Below are positions 50,238 through 61,441 of a stretch of 64,000 nt of DNA, piece by piece. The first letter of the stretch is position 1, and the number at the start of each line of letters is the position of its first letter. The notes under the pieces were generated by a model. It did not search any database. It was not told the origin of the DNA and was given only the letters and a program-made list of their open reading frames with translations. Source of the stretch: Piscinibacter lacus (GTDB lineage Bacteria; Pseudomonadota; Gammaproteobacteria; Burkholderiales; Burkholderiaceae_C); assembly GCF_016735685.1 (NCBI RefSeq), contig NZ_JAERRA010000001.1, positions 1,674,001-1,738,000 of the forward strand, read 5' to 3'. The position numbers and the translations under genes were made by a program.

Positions 50238-51011
50238 ATGACCTCTGCCCCGCCTGCGGCAAGCCCGGCCCGGCCCATGCCGCCCGCGGATGCCGGCCCT
50301 GCCGCCCGCGCCCCCCGCCTTCACCTGCTGCTGCCCTGCGCCGGCATCGGCGAGCGCGCCGCAGCCGGCGGCCCCAAGCAGTACGCGCCGCTGGCCGGCC
50401 GGCCGCTGGTCGCCCACACCCTGGACGCGCTGGGCCGCGTGCCCGGCGTGGATCGCCTGCTGCTGGTGCTGGCCCCCGGCGACCGGCGCTTTGCCGAGCT
50501 GCTGCCGGGCTGGGCCGGCCCCGGCCGCGAGACCGCCGCCGTCGGCGGCGCCAGCCGCGCCGAGACCGTGCGCCAGGGCCTGCACGCCCTGCGCACCGCC
50601 GGCGCGGTCGAGGACGACTGGGTGCTGGTGCACGATGCCGCCCGCTGCCTGGTCGAGCCCGCCTGGGTACAGCGCCTGATCGAGGCCTGCCGCGACGACC
50701 CGGTCGGCGGCCTGCTGGCCCTGCCCCTGGCCGACACCCTGAAGGCCGCCGACCCCGAAGGCCGCGTCGAGCAGACCCTGGACCGCCGCGGCAAATGGGC
50801 CGCCCAGACGCCGCAGATGTTCCGCCTGGGCCTGCTGGCCCGCGCGCTGGAGGCTGCCGGCCCCGGCGTGACGGACGAGGCCAGCGCCATCGAGGCCTTG
50901 GGCCTGCGCCCGCGCCTGGTGCCCGGCCACCTGCTGAACCTGAAAGTCACCTGGCCCGAGGATTTCGCCACCGCCGAGGCCCTGCTGCGCCTGCGTGCGG
51001 CGGCGCCCTGA
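50238..51011 (+). CDS. ispD: 2-C-methyl-D-erythritol 4-phosphate cytidylyltransferase
   Basis: A 257-residue enzyme of the MEP pathway to isoprenoids: activates methylerythritol phosphate with CTP. Motifs: PCAGIGERAAAGGPKQYAPLAG, VGGASRAETVRQGL, VHDAARCLV, KWAAQTPQMFR and VTDEASAIEALG. The usual GAG-R motif is present with a small insert. ATG at 50238. Downstream ispF is separated by 177 bp with a tandem repeat. Confidence 0.94.
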   Translation: MTSAPPAASPARPMPPADAGPAARAPRLHLLLPCAGIGERAAAGGPKQYAPLAGRPLVAHTLDALGRVPGVDRLLLVLAPGDRRFAELLPGWAGPGRETAAVGGASRAETVRQGLHALRTAGAVEDDWVLVHDAARCLVEPAWVQRLIEACRDDPVGGLLALPLADTLKAADPEGRVEQTLDRRGKWAAQTPQMFRLGLLARALEAAGPGVTDEASAIEALGLRPRLVPGHLLNLKVTWPEDFATAEALLRLRAAAP

Positions 51012-51036
51012 GGGCGGCCGGGTCGCCCGTCCGCCG

Positions 51037-51100
51037 CACCGCTGCACCGCTGCACCGCCGCACCGCCGCACCGCCGCACCGCCGCACCGCCGCACTGCCG
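51037..51100 (+). repeat. 8-bp tandem repeat (CACCGCYG), eight copies
   Basis: CACCGCTG twice, CACCGCCG five times and CACTGCCG once, back to back (51037-51100), in the ispD-ispF gap. A short simple-sequence array of this sort can vary in copy number; its effect on ispF expression is unknown. Confidence 0.85.
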
Positions 51101-51188
51101 CGCGCCCCCGACCCACGCCCGGCCCCTCGGATCGGCCCCTCAGCCCCGCCCCCGCGCCTTCGGACGCCCCACCCCCAGCCTTCTGCCC

Positions 51189-51713
51189 ATGACCGCCACC
51201 CCACCGCCCGCCGCCGACCTGCCGCCCCTGCCCTTCCGCATCGGCGAAGGCTGGGATTGCCACCGCCTCGTCACCGGCCGGCCGCTGATCCTGGGGGGTG
51301 TGACGATCCCGCACAGCCACGGCTTGCTCGGTCACTCCGATGCCGATGCGCTGCTGCATGCCATCACCGATGCCCTGCTGGGCGGCGCCGGCCTGGGCGA
51401 CATCGGCCGGCACTTCCCGGACACCGACCCGGCCTTCGCCGGCGCCGATTCCAAGGTGCTGCTGGCCGAGGCCCTCAAGCGCGTACGCGCCGCCGGCTGG
51501 CAACCCGGCAATGTGGATGCCACCATCGTCGCCCAGGCCCCCAAGCTGGCCCCGCACATGCCGGCCCTGGTTGCTTCCGTGGCCGCCTGCCTGGGCCTGC
51601 CGCCGGAGCGGGTCAACCTCAAGGCCAAGACCGCCGAGAAGCTCGGGCCGGTGGGCGAGGGCCTGTCGATGGAAGCGCGGGCCGTCTGCCTGCTGCTGCC
51701 GGTGGTGGGCTGA
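51189..51713 (+). CDS. ispF: 2-C-methyl-D-erythritol 2,4-cyclodiphosphate synthase
   Basis: A 174-residue MEP-pathway enzyme that releases CMP to form the cyclic diphosphate. Zinc ligands: D and H in GWDCHRL, and H in [17 protein letters not shown]; also [11 protein letters not shown] and [17 protein letters not shown] at 51189. Second of three MEP genes here. Confidence 0.95.
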   Translation: MTATPPPAADLPPLPFRIGEGWDCHRLVTGRPLILGGVTIPHSHGLLGHSDADALLHAITDALLGGAGLGDIGRHFPDTDPAFAGADSKVLLAEALKRVRAAGWQPGNVDATIVAQAPKLAPHMPALVASVAACLGLPPERVNLKAKTAEKLGPVGEGLSMEARAVCLLLPVVG

Positions 51714-51762
51714 GCTGGCCTGGCCCGGCCGCCGGGGAGGCGCCGGCAAGCCGCCAGCCGCC

Positions 51763-52500
51763 TCAGGGCAGCAGGCCCAGGGCCCGGTAGGTCGCCCGCC
51801 CGGCCACGCCGTCGGGCTGCAGGCCCTCGGCGGCCTGGAAGGCGATGAGCGCGATCTCGGTGTCCTTGCCGAAGACGCCGTCCACCGCCAGGCCGAGGGC
51901 GGCTTGCAGCCGCTCGACCCAGACGCCGCGCGAGCCGCGCTTTGTGGTGGCGAAGTCGGTGGTCGGCACCACGTGGGCGGCCCGGTCGACGCCGGCCAGG
52001 GACAGGGCGGTCAGCCGGACCTCGGCCACCCGCCGGCCCCAGCCCTTGCCGAAATCCGCCCAGGTGCCGAGCCCGCGCAGGAAGCTCAGGCGGGCGTCGC
52101 AGGCACCGTCGATGGCCGGTTCCGGCGGCGTGGCGGCAGCCTTCTCCAGGGTGGTCGCGCCGATGCGGCCGTCCACGGCCGCGCCCACGGCACGTTGCAG
52201 CCAGCGCGCGCTGTGGCCGGGGCCCGAGTTGACGGCGGCGTCGAAGACGACGAAGTCCAGGCCGGCGGGCAGTTGGTCGCAGTGGCACAGGTCCCAGTAG
52301 CCGCTGCGGTAGATGGTTTCGAGCTGCTTGGGGGTGATGTTCCGCAGCTCCTCGGCGCTGCGTTGCTCGCCGAAGTGGCGGCGGAAGGTGCGCAGGGTCA
52401 CGCCCTTCATCGTCGCCCCGCCGGGGTCCCTGGGATGGTTGGCCCAGCCGCCTTCGTGCTGGAGGGTGTGTTGCAGGGCGGTGGAGAAGTTCTGCTTCAT
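51763..52500 (-). CDS. GH108 lysozyme (N-acetylmuramidase) with peptidoglycan-binding tail
   Basis: A 245-residue phage-endolysin-like enzyme. The catalytic glutamate is E16 in HEGGWANHPRDPGG, the GH108 signature; then YWDLCHCDQLPAGLDFVVFDAAVNSGP and the GH108-associated peptidoglycan-binding part; the last 70 residues form a PG_binding_1 domain (WVERLQAALGLAVDGVFGKDTEIALIAFQ). No signal peptide, so release needs a holin or similar. No other phage gene is nearby, so it is an orphan. ATG at 52500. Confidence 0.88.
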   Translation of the reverse strand: MKQNFSTALQHTLQHEGGWANHPRDPGGATMKGVTLRTFRRHFGEQRSAEELRNITPKQLETIYRSGYWDLCHCDQLPAGLDFVVFDAAVNSGPGHSARWLQRAVGAAVDGRIGATTLEKAAATPPEPAIDGACDARLSFLRGLGTWADFGKGWGRRVAEVRLTALSLAGVDRAAHVVPTTDFATTKRGSRGVWVERLQAALGLAVDGVFGKDTEIALIAFQAAEGLQPDGVAGRATYRALGLLP

Positions 52501-52606
52501 GCCTGGGCTCCGGGGGCGGGGGGAGGCTCAGGATGGCATGCCGAACGGGGCCGGCGCACCCGGGCTCATGCGGAGGGCCGCGCAGATTCGGCCGCGGGCC
52601 GCGTGC

Positions 52607-53557
52607 TCAGGGGCCGGGCTTGCGCTGGCTCCATCCCCACTGGTCCATCAGGCGCTGGTCCTGCGCGGCCTCGGCCTCGACTGAGTCCTGCGGCAATTGC
52701 TTGAGGCAATCGGCCAGGGCCTGGGGGTCGGGCGGCTCGACCGGCCGGACCGCTGCGCGCACCGGGGGGGACTGGCCGTCCCAGGCGAAGGGATTGCGGA
52801 AGACGGGGGGATCGGGCAAGCAGTCGTCCTTGTAGACCGGCGGGCCGTCCGTGGCATGGGGCGTGAAGGCGAGGGTCTTCTCGAACACCAGGGGCTGGCC
52901 CGCGGGCGGGGCCGGCCAGCCGGGCATGCGGGCGATGGCCTCGCGGGCCAGCCGCTCGGCGACCGGCGAGGTGGACCACAGGGTGTCCAGGCGCAGCAGG
53001 CGGCCGTCGGGCGCGATCTCGACCCGAAAGCGCACCATGCCTTGGTCGGGGCCTTCCACCGCGGTGCCCATCATGCTGCGCACCTGCTGACCCCAGCTAT
53101 GGCGGTAGGCCTTGCCGTTCCTGAGGGTGTAGCGGCTGGCGAAGGCCCATTCCTCGGCCGTCGGCGGCGGCGGGGCGGGCATGGAGGCCGCCTGGGCGGG
53201 GGGCTGGGGCGGCGCCAGCGGCCGGGGCGCCGCGGCGGCGTCCGCGATCGCAAGGACCGGCTCGGCGTCGATGGCGGCGGGCGCAGGCGCCTCGGCCGCG
53301 GGCTTGGCCTGGGCCTTGGCCTCGGCCTCGGGCTGCGGCGCTTCGGGCGCGTCTGGCACGTCCGGCGGGAGCAGGGCCAGTTCGATAACCCGGGCTGGCT
53401 CGGGCGGCCGATCCGGCGCGGGCGTGGCGGGCAGGCCGACCAGCCCGTAGACCAGCAGGGCATGCAGGCCCAGGGAGCCGGCCAGGCCCAGCCCGGCGGC
53501 CAGGCGCCCGTCAGCCTGGGTCGGGCGGCTGCCGGCGGGCGGCGGATCGATCGACAT
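52607..53557 (-). CDS. TonB-like protein with one N-terminal membrane anchor
   Basis: A 316-residue protein: short cytoplasmic start, a membrane helix (AAGLGLAGSLGLHALLVYGLVGL), a long Pro/Ala/Glu-rich rigid segment, and a C-terminal part with the TonB-like phrase MVRFRVEIAPDGRLLRLDTLWST. It resembles energy-transducer TonB proteins, but no ExbB/ExbD lies beside it. ATG at 53557 shares its A with the stop of the upstream ArsR-rhodanese gene (TGATG), so the two are co-expressed. It may energise a specific receptor. Confidence 0.75.
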   Translation of the reverse strand: MSIDPPPAGSRPTQADGRLAAGLGLAGSLGLHALLVYGLVGLPATPAPDRPPEPARVIELALLPPDVPDAPEAPQPEAEAKAQAKPAAEAPAPAAIDAEPVLAIADAAAAPRPLAPPQPPAQAASMPAPPPPTAEEWAFASRYTLRNGKAYRHSWGQQVRSMMGTAVEGPDQGMVRFRVEIAPDGRLLRLDTLWSTSPVAERLAREAIARMPGWPAPPAGQPLVFEKTLAFTPHATDGPPVYKDDCLPDPPVFRNPFAWDGQSPPVRAAVRPVEPPDPQALADCLKQLPQDSVEAEAAQDQRLMDQWGWSQRKPGP

Positions 53558-54219
53558 CACGGACGCTGGATCGGCAGGCCGGCGGCCTGCCATTCGGTCA
53601 CGCCTTCGGCCAGCTTGCGGGCGCGGTGGCCGCGGGCGCGCAGCAGCGCCACCGCCTCGTCGGCCATCAGGCAGAAGGGGCCGCGGCAGTAGGCGACGAT
53701 CTCCGCGGCCTGGGGCAGCTCGGCCAGGCGCTGCGCCAGTTCGGGCAACGGCAGCGATCGGGCATGGGGCAGGTGCGCGGTGTCGAACTCGGCGGCCGGA
53801 CGGACGTCGAGCACCACGATCTCCCCGCGCCGGGCCTGCGCCAGCAGCGCCTGGCGCCCCAGCAGGGTCAGCCGCTCGGGCTCGGCCATCAGGTCCCGCA
53901 GGGCCAGGCGCAGTTCGTCCAGATGGTCCTCGGCCACCCGGCGCAGGCTGAGGCCGAGCTGGGCGATGTCATCGCCCCGCAGGCGATAGATCATGCGCTG
54001 GCCCTCGCGCCGGACCTGCACCAGCCGCGCATCCTTCAGCGCCTTCAGGTGCGCGCTGGCCAGCTTGACATCGATGCCCGCCTCGCCGGCCAGGGCGTCG
54101 ACGGCCTTCTCGCCCTGGGCCAGCAGGTCCAGCAGCTCCAGCCGCTTGGGGCTGGCCAGGGCCTTGCCGACCCGGGCGACCTGCTCGTACAGAAGGTCCT
54201 TGAGCGCGCGCTTGTCCAT
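53557..54219 (-). CDS. ArsR-family regulator fused to rhodanese domain
   Basis: A 220-residue two-domain regulator. Residues 1-90 are a winged helix (DLLAQGEKAVDALAGEAGIDVKLASAHLKALKDARLVQVRREGQRMIYRL); residues 130-220 a rhodanese sulfurtransferase-like domain with the catalytic cysteine C178 in YCRGPFC. Such fusions sense sulfur or redox state. ATG at 54219 is preferred; ATGs at 54228 and 54252 are alternatives and lie over the palindromic operator. It shares a base with the TonB-like gene. Confidence 0.85.
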   Translation of the reverse strand: MDKRALKDLLYEQVARVGKALASPKRLELLDLLAQGEKAVDALAGEAGIDVKLASAHLKALKDARLVQVRREGQRMIYRLRGDDIAQLGLSLRRVAEDHLDELRLALRDLMAEPERLTLLGRQALLAQARRGEIVVLDVRPAAEFDTAHLPHARSLPLPELAQRLAELPQAAEIVAYCRGPFCLMADEAVALLRARGHRARKLAEGVTEWQAAGLPIQRP

Positions 54220-54223
54220 CCCT

Positions 54224-54237
54224 TTCATTCTAATGAA
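54224..54237. promoter_or_regulatory. Palindromic operator of the ArsR-rhodanese gene
   Basis: TTCATTCTAATGAA is a 6-2-6 perfect dyad just ahead of the chosen ATG (54219). The AT-rich dyad resembles ArsR/SmtB sites and suggests autoregulation. Confidence 0.5.
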
Positions 54238-54291
54238 CGTTAGGATAAGCATTGAGCGATATTTGGCGCCCCCCGGCGCCCGGCCCGCGCC

Positions 54292-54906
54292 TCAGCGCCC
54301 GCCCGGCTCGCCCTTGAGCAGCACCACCAGCGCCCCGTGCCCGCCCTCGGCCGCGCTGGCCTGGGCGAAGGCCATGACCTCCTGCTTCTGCACCAGCCAA
54401 CTGCGCACCTTGCCCTTGAGCACGGGTTCGCGGCCGGGCGAGCCATGGCCCTTGCCATGGATCACGCGCACGCAGCGCAGGCCGGCGCGGCGCGCGTCGC
54501 GCAGGAAGCCGGCCAGGCGCTCGCGGGCCGGGTCGCGTTGCAGGCCGTGCAGGTCGCACTGGGCCTGGATGGCCCAGTGGCCGCGCCGCAGCTTGTGCAC
54601 CACGTCCAGGCCGACCTCGGGGCGGCGGAAGAAGAGGCCGTCGTCGGTTTCCAGCAGGTTCTCGACATCGAAGTCGTCGGACAGGGCTTCCTGCATCACG
54701 CGCTTCTCGTCCGCCTCGCGCTGGCGCGGCAGGGGCTCGGGCCGCGGGCGTTTGGGGCGGGCCAGGTTGGGGTCGGGCAGGGGGGTGACGGGACCGACCG
54801 CCAGCTCGAAGGCGCGGCGTTCGCGGTCGGCGGCCTCGGCCCGGGCGCGGGCCTCGGCCTCGCGGCGTTCGGCCTCGGCGCGCAGCTCGGCGATGGCGCG
54901 CTGCAC
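54292..54906 (-). CDS. Smr-domain protein
   Basis: A 204-residue protein. The Smr nuclease-like domain occupies the C-terminal half (DLHGLQRDPARERLAGFL, then RVIHGKGHG and the ending), with the DLHG and GKG motifs. The N-terminal half is a charged coiled-coil-like stretch followed by a Pro-rich linker. GTG at 54906 is the only reasonable start; the open frame further upstream runs through radC in another frame. E. coli SmrB-like proteins cut mRNA of collided ribosomes. Confidence 0.85.
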   Translation of the reverse strand: MQRAIAELRAEAERREAEARARAEAADRERRAFELAVGPVTPLPDPNLARPKRPRPEPLPRQREADEKRVMQEALSDDFDVENLLETDDGLFFRRPEVGLDVVHKLRRGHWAIQAQCDLHGLQRDPARERLAGFLRDARRAGLRCVRVIHGKGHGSPGREPVLKGKVRSWLVQKQEVMAFAQASAAEGGHGALVVLLKGEPGGR

Positions 54907-54956
54907 GGCATGCAGCTCGTGCAGGCCGTTGACGCTCAGGCGGGTGGGCAGGCGGC

Positions 54957-55631
54957 TCAGAGCAGACCCCTTTCGGCAAAGGACACGCAGCCGCCGCGGC
55001 CGACGACGACATGGTCGAGCAGGCGCACATCGACCAGGGCCAGCGCGGTCTTGAGCGTCGCGGTCAGGGTCTCGTCGGCGCGCGAGGGCTCGGCCACGCC
55101 GCTGGGATGGTTGTGGGCGACGATGAGCGCGGCCGCATTGCGGGCCAGCGCGCGCTTGACCAGCTCGCGCGGGTGCACGCTGGTCTGGCCGATGCTGCCG
55201 TGAAAGAGCTCCTCGAAGCCCAGCAGGCGGTGCTGGCTGTCCAGGAAGAGGGCGGCGAAGACTTCCTGCTCGCGCGCGGCAAGTTGCAGGGCCAGGTAGT
55301 CCTTGACGGCCTGGGGGGCGGTGAAGACCGGCGCCTCCTTCAGGCCGGCGGCCAGGGCGCGGCGGGCCAGTTCGGCCACGGCCAGCAGTTCGGCACTTTT
55401 GGCCGGGCCCAGGCCCTTGATGCGGCCGAGCTGCGCGGCATCGGCATGCAGCAGGCCGGCCACGCCGCCGCAGGCATCCAGCAGGCGCTGCGCCAGTTGC
55501 AGCACGTCGCAGCCGCTGAGGCCGGTGCGCAGCAGCAGGGCCAGCAGCTCGGCGTCCGACAGGGCGGCGGGGCCGCGCTGCAGCAGTTTCTCGCGGGGGC
55601 GGGCGTCGGGCGGCAGGTGGTCGAGGGCCAT
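54957..55631 (-). CDS. radC: RadC-family JAB metalloprotein
   Basis: A 224-residue protein with two N-terminal helix-hairpin-helix segments ([31 protein letters not shown]) and a JAB/MPN zinc domain with HNHPSG followed by PS-x-x-D. Historically a DNA-repair gene; the biochemical role is unknown. ATG at 55631. It lies upstream of the Smr gene on the same strand, 50 bp apart. Confidence 0.92.
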   Translation of the reverse strand: MALDHLPPDARPREKLLQRGPAALSDAELLALLLRTGLSGCDVLQLAQRLLDACGGVAGLLHADAAQLGRIKGLGPAKSAELLAVAELARRALAAGLKEAPVFTAPQAVKDYLALQLAAREQEVFAALFLDSQHRLLGFEELFHGSIGQTSVHPRELVKRALARNAAALIVAHNHPSGVAEPSRADETLTATLKTALALVDVRLLDHVVVGRGGCVSFAERGLL

Positions 55632-55710
55632 GGCTCGGGCGTCGCGAAGGGGCGTGCGGGGCGGGCTTGGACCCCGTCCCTACAATCCGCCCCAGTCTAG
55701 CCAAGCAAGG

Positions 55711-56172
55711 ATGCCCCCCGTGGCCACGGTTCAGCCCGCTTCCTTCCTCACCCTGCACTACCGGCTTGCCGGCCCCGACGGCAAGGATGTCGTCAGCACC
55801 TTCGACGGGCCGCCGGCCACGCTCTCACTTGGCAGCGGCCAGCTCGCGCCCGCGATGGAGCAGTGCCTGCTGGGCCTGGCCGAGGGCGAACACAAGGCCT
55901 TCGAGCTGCCGCCCGGCACGGCCTTCGGCGAGCGCAATCCGGAGCTGGTCCAGCGGGTCAGCATGGCCGTGCTGCGCGAGTACGGTGACCCGGACGAGAC
56001 TTACCAGGTCGGCGATGTCGTGCACTTCCCGACGCCCGACGGGCAGGGCGCCTTTGCCGGCGTGCTGCGCGAGCTGGCGCCCGAGGGCGAGGACTGGGCC
56101 GTGTTCGACTTCAACCACCCGCTGGCCGGCCTGCCCGTGCGCTTCGAGGTGCAGATGATCGGTGTGCTTTGA
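55711..56172 (+). CDS. slpA: FKBP-type peptidyl-prolyl isomerase, SlpA-like
   Basis: A 153-residue protein. FKBP core: [54 protein letters not shown], then the IF-domain characteristic of SlpA ([15 protein letters not shown]). ATG at 55711; GTG at 55720 possible. The stop is 14 bp before ispH. The slpA-ispH pair is conserved, also in E. coli. Confidence 0.92.
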   Translation: MPPVATVQPASFLTLHYRLAGPDGKDVVSTFDGPPATLSLGSGQLAPAMEQCLLGLAEGEHKAFELPPGTAFGERNPELVQRVSMAVLREYGDPDETYQVGDVVHFPTPDGQGAFAGVLRELAPEGEDWAVFDFNHPLAGLPVRFEVQMIGVL

Positions 56173-56186
56173 GCGAGGGCCAGGCC

Positions 56187-58596
<2,410 letters not shown>

Positions 58597-58615
58597 CGCG
58601 GCTGGCCCGCGAGGC

Positions 58616-58646
58616 TTGCCGGCCCCACCCGCGGATCGGCTATAGT
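58616..58646 (+). promoter_or_regulatory. Probable promoter of tRNA-Ser
   Basis: TTGCCG (58616-58621) and TATAGT (58641-58646) with a 19-base spacer; the tRNA starts 32 bases downstream. The same TATAGT sits ahead of tRNA-Asn. Confidence 0.45.
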
Positions 58647-58677
58647 CGAGGGCTTCGCAGACCCGCGCACCGAATCA

Positions 58678-58765
<88 letters not shown>

Positions 58766-58771
58766 AGAAGC

Positions 58772-58794
58772 CTTCTAAATCAATAGTTTAGAAG
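58772..58794 (+). repeat. AT-rich inverted repeat after tRNA-Ser
   Basis: CTTCTAAA (58772-58779) and TTTAGAAG (58787-58794) form an 8-bp stem, 6 bases past the tRNA. It may terminate the tRNA transcript or be part of an attachment site. Confidence 0.45.
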
Positions 58795-59278
58795 CGTTTC
58801 GGTTGGCCGCCCCCCAAAGAACCCCCCAAAAAAGATGCGCCAGCGAGCGAGGGGTTTTTGACGACCGCCCTCGGCGACGACGTTGCCCGCGTCACGCGGT
58901 CTTTGGCGCACCAACACTGCCGGCTGTACCGAGCGCAGCTTCCGTTGCCTTCCTGCTCAATCAGGCACGACCGGTTTACGCCCAAGCGTTCCTGGCCTTC
59001 ACACCCGGGCTCGACAGTCTCCTCACCGCAGCACGTCGCTGCGGACCCACTGAGCCTGAGACAGCTACCTGCGCGCGGGTGGCTTACAAAGCAAGGGCGA
59101 CATGCTGACCGATGTCGGCGTGCCCAGCGAAGCCCGCCAGGCCCCGGCGCAGTTCGCCGGTGCGGGTGCGCAAGGCCAGGAGCTCTCGGCCACGCAGACC
59201 CGCTGAATGCTCCGGGCCGGGGGAATCGCTCCACCCCGGCCGGGTCTCCTCGTCCCCTGTGTCCCCTCGGGGAACTTC
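58795..59278 (+). other. Decayed island DNA without an intact gene
   Basis: Nothing convincing is encoded. A protein-like open stretch from 59060 to the TGA at 59204-59206 ends in VPSEARQAPAQFAGAG...ELSATQTR; from an ATG at 59102 it would be 34 residues. It may be the tail of a lost gene, because a strong terminator follows it. The block between tRNA-Ser and umuD looks like an eroded mobile element. Confidence 0.35.
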
Positions 59279-59305
59279 GCCCAGCCGCTGTGCTGGGCTT
59301 TTTTT
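59279..59305 (+). terminator. Strong Rho-independent terminator
   Basis: GCCCAGC (59279-59285) pairs with GCTGGGC (59292-59298), followed by seven Ts. No intact gene precedes it, so it is left over from a lost transcript. Confidence 0.88.
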
Positions 59306-59409
59306 CGCCTGTTGACGACACACGTGGCGTGCAGTGGTGACACCCGTCACCTGCTTCGCGCGCGCGGATCGTTCCGCCCCCGGGCCCGAATCCGCCCCGC
59401 CTCCGTACA

Positions 59410-59425
59410 CTGGATAGGTGTACAG
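59410..59425 (+). promoter_or_regulatory. LexA box of umuDC
   Basis: CTGGATAGGTGTACAG fits the CTG-N10-CAG LexA consensus. It covers the putative GTG start of umuD (59418), so LexA would block transcription start or elongation right at the gene. Confidence 0.8.
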
Positions 59426-59891
59426 CCTACCGTACCCCCTTCATCCGCAGCCTTTGCAGCCAGACGCTGCATCCCGTCCGGTCTGGCAGCTTGACCAAAC
59501 CCTGCGGGCCGGCTTCCCCTCCCCAGCCCTGGATGAGGGTGCACGCCGCATCGACCTCAATGAAGTCCTCGTGCGGCACCCGGAAGCCACCTTTGTCATG
59601 CGGGTGGCCGGAGACTCCATGCGGGAGGCCGGCATCGACGAGGGCGACACCGTGGTCGTCGACCGGGCCATCCGCCCAGCCCACGGCATGGTGGTGGTGG
59701 CCGTCTTCGATGGGGAGTTCACCGTCAAGCGGCTGGAACTGCGCGCAGGCCGACCACGGCTTCTGGCGGCCAACCCCAGCTATCCCGCCATCGAGCCCCG
59801 CGAGGGGCAGACGCTGGAGATCTGGGGTGTGGTGGCGCACTGCATCAAGTCCTTTGTGCCGATGGAGGGCAAGTCAGGCCGGGCAGGCTGA
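59418..59891 (+). CDS. umuD: UmuD-like protein (LexA-type peptidase)
   Basis: A 157-residue subunit of DNA polymerase V that self-cleaves when RecA filaments form. Cleavage site A31-G32 (LRAGFPSP), catalytic S67 (GDSM) and K104 (TVKRL). Start: a stop codon (59415-59417) precedes the GTG at 59418, so GTG is the first possible start; TTG at 59454 would give a tail of E. coli length. No ribosome site can lie ahead of the GTG in a transcript starting within the LexA box. Forms an operon with umuC 63 bp downstream. Confidence 0.9.
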   Translation: MYSLPYPLHPQPLQPDAASRPVWQLDQTLRAGFPSPALDEGARRIDLNEVLVRHPEATFVMRVAGDSMREAGIDEGDTVVVDRAIRPAHGMVVVAVFDGEFTVKRLELRAGRPRLLAANPSYPAIEPREGQTLEIWGVVAHCIKSFVPMEGKSGRAG

Positions 59892-59954
59892 TCTGAGCAG
59901 GAGACGCTCTCACAGCCTCACCCCCTGAGCCCCACGGCGCGTCCAATCCGCGCC

Positions 59955-61373
59955 ATGCCTGCTCTCCTCGCTGCCCCTGGCGCCGCCCCTCGCCGCGCCC
60001 CCGTCTCCTCCATCGCCCTGGTCGACGGCAACAACTTCTACGTCTCCTGCGAACGGGTCTTCCGCCCGGCCCTTGCTGGCAAGCCGGTGATCGTGCTGTC
60101 GAACAACGATGGCTGTGCCATCTCCCGCTCGAACGAGGCCAAGGCCCTGGGCGTGCGCATGGGCCAGCCCTGGTTTCAGTGCCGGGCCTTGCAGGCTCGG
60201 GGCCTGGTGGCGCTGTCGGCCAACTTCGCGCTCTACGGCGATCTGTCCGACCGGATGATGTCGATTGCCGGTTCGTTTGCCCCGCGCCAGGAGGTCTACT
60301 CCATCGACGAGTGCTTCCTGGACTTCACCGGCGTGCCCGGTGATCACCGCGCCATCGGACGGGCCTTGCGTGCCCGGCTGCAACAGTGGCTGGGCCTGCC
60401 AAGCTGCGTGGGCTTGGGGCCCACCAAGACCCTGGCCAAGCTGGCCAACCATGTGGCCAAGTCCGCCGAGCGCAAGCCGGGCAGCTACCCGGCCGAGCTG
60501 GCTTCCGTCTGCGATCTGGGGCAGCTTGCGCCCGACGCACTCGATGCCCTGCTGGCGGCCACGCCGGTAGCTGAAGTCTGGGGGGTGGGTCGCCGGATCG
60601 AGGCGGCCCTGCAAGCGCAAGGCATCGCCACAGCGCTGGACTTGAAGCGGGCCGATCCTGCCGCCCTGCGGGCGCGCTTCTCGGTGGTGCTGGAGAAGAC
60701 CGCCCGAGAGCTTCGGGGCCTGCGATGCCTGGACCTGGACGATCAACCCGGACCGCGGCAGCAGATCCTGGTCTCACGCTCCTTTGGCGACCCCGTGACC
60801 CGGCTGGACGACCTGCAACAAGCCCTGAGCCGCTTTGCCAGCCGCGCGGCCGAGAAGCTGCGCCTGGACGGCCAGCTTGCCGGAGCGATGACGGTGTTCC
60901 TGCGCACCAGCCCCTTCCGGCCGCAAGATGCCCAGCACAGCGCCAGCATCACTCTGCCGCTGCCTGGACCGACGGCCGACACCCGCAAGCTGGCCGACAC
61001 CGCCGTGCGAGGCATCGCCCAGCTCTTCCGACCCGGTCATCGCTATGCCAAGGCGGGGGTGATGCTGCTGGGGCTGGAGGCTGCCGGTGCCCAAGGCGCG
61101 GCGCAAGCGGAACTGTCGCTGGAGCTGCCGGAGGACCACGCAGGTCATTCAAGGCCGACGCGAGATGCGGGCAGGCTGATGGCCTCGATGGATGCGCTCA
61201 ACCGACGCTTCGGGGCGGGCACGCTGCGGGTGGCGGCAGCAGGCGGGGGTGGGCATCCGCTGCGTGCGGGAGAAGCCGCCGAGGCCGGACGGGCGCGCTG
61301 GGGGATGCGGCGGGAGCGGCTGACGCCGCAGTACACGACGCGGTGGGGGGATCGGGTGGTGGTGAGGGGGTGA
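59955..61373 (+). CDS. umuC: UmuC, DNA polymerase V catalytic subunit
   Basis: A 472-residue Y-family polymerase for error-prone bypass of lesions. Catalytic metal ligands D24 (ALVDGNNFY) and D118/E119 (SIDECFLDF). Further landmarks: ISRSNEAKALGVRMGQPWF, PTKTLAKLANHVAK and the DUF4113 C-terminal domain. The region AELSLELPED may be a weak beta-clamp-binding motif. ATG at 59955. Intact; codon use is less GC-biased than in core genes. Confidence 0.95.
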   Translation: MPALLAAPGAAPRRAPVSSIALVDGNNFYVSCERVFRPALAGKPVIVLSNNDGCAISRSNEAKALGVRMGQPWFQCRALQARGLVALSANFALYGDLSDRMMSIAGSFAPRQEVYSIDECFLDFTGVPGDHRAIGRALRARLQQWLGLPSCVGLGPTKTLAKLANHVAKSAERKPGSYPAELASVCDLGQLAPDALDALLAATPVAEVWGVGRRIEAALQAQGIATALDLKRADPAALRARFSVVLEKTARELRGLRCLDLDDQPGPRQQILVSRSFGDPVTRLDDLQQALSRFASRAAEKLRLDGQLAGAMTVFLRTSPFRPQDAQHSASITLPLPGPTADTRKLADTAVRGIAQLFRPGHRYAKAGVMLLGLEAAGAQGAAQAELSLELPEDHAGHSRPTRDAGRLMASMDALNRRFGAGTLRVAAAGGGGHPLRAGEAAEAGRARWGMRRERLTPQYTTRWGDRVVVRG

Positions 61374-61441
61374 TAGATCGCCCCTGAACGGCTGCCTAAG
61401 CGTTTCCGCCTTTGCACCGCTCTGATAACCTGGCGCACGAC

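Noticed and set aside
47764..50241. 825-residue plus-strand frame opposite mfd
   Set aside because: No domain; mfd is complete on the other strand.
51031..51100. Short repeat array as a CRISPR
   Set aside because: Units are 8 bp and contiguous, with no spacers and no cas genes. No CRISPR array was seen anywhere in the window.
58788..59410. Small frames on both strands between tRNA-Ser and umuD
   Set aside because: Basic, Arg/Pro/Gly-rich, no ribosome sites, mutually overlapping; treated as decayed DNA except for the short tail-like stretch.
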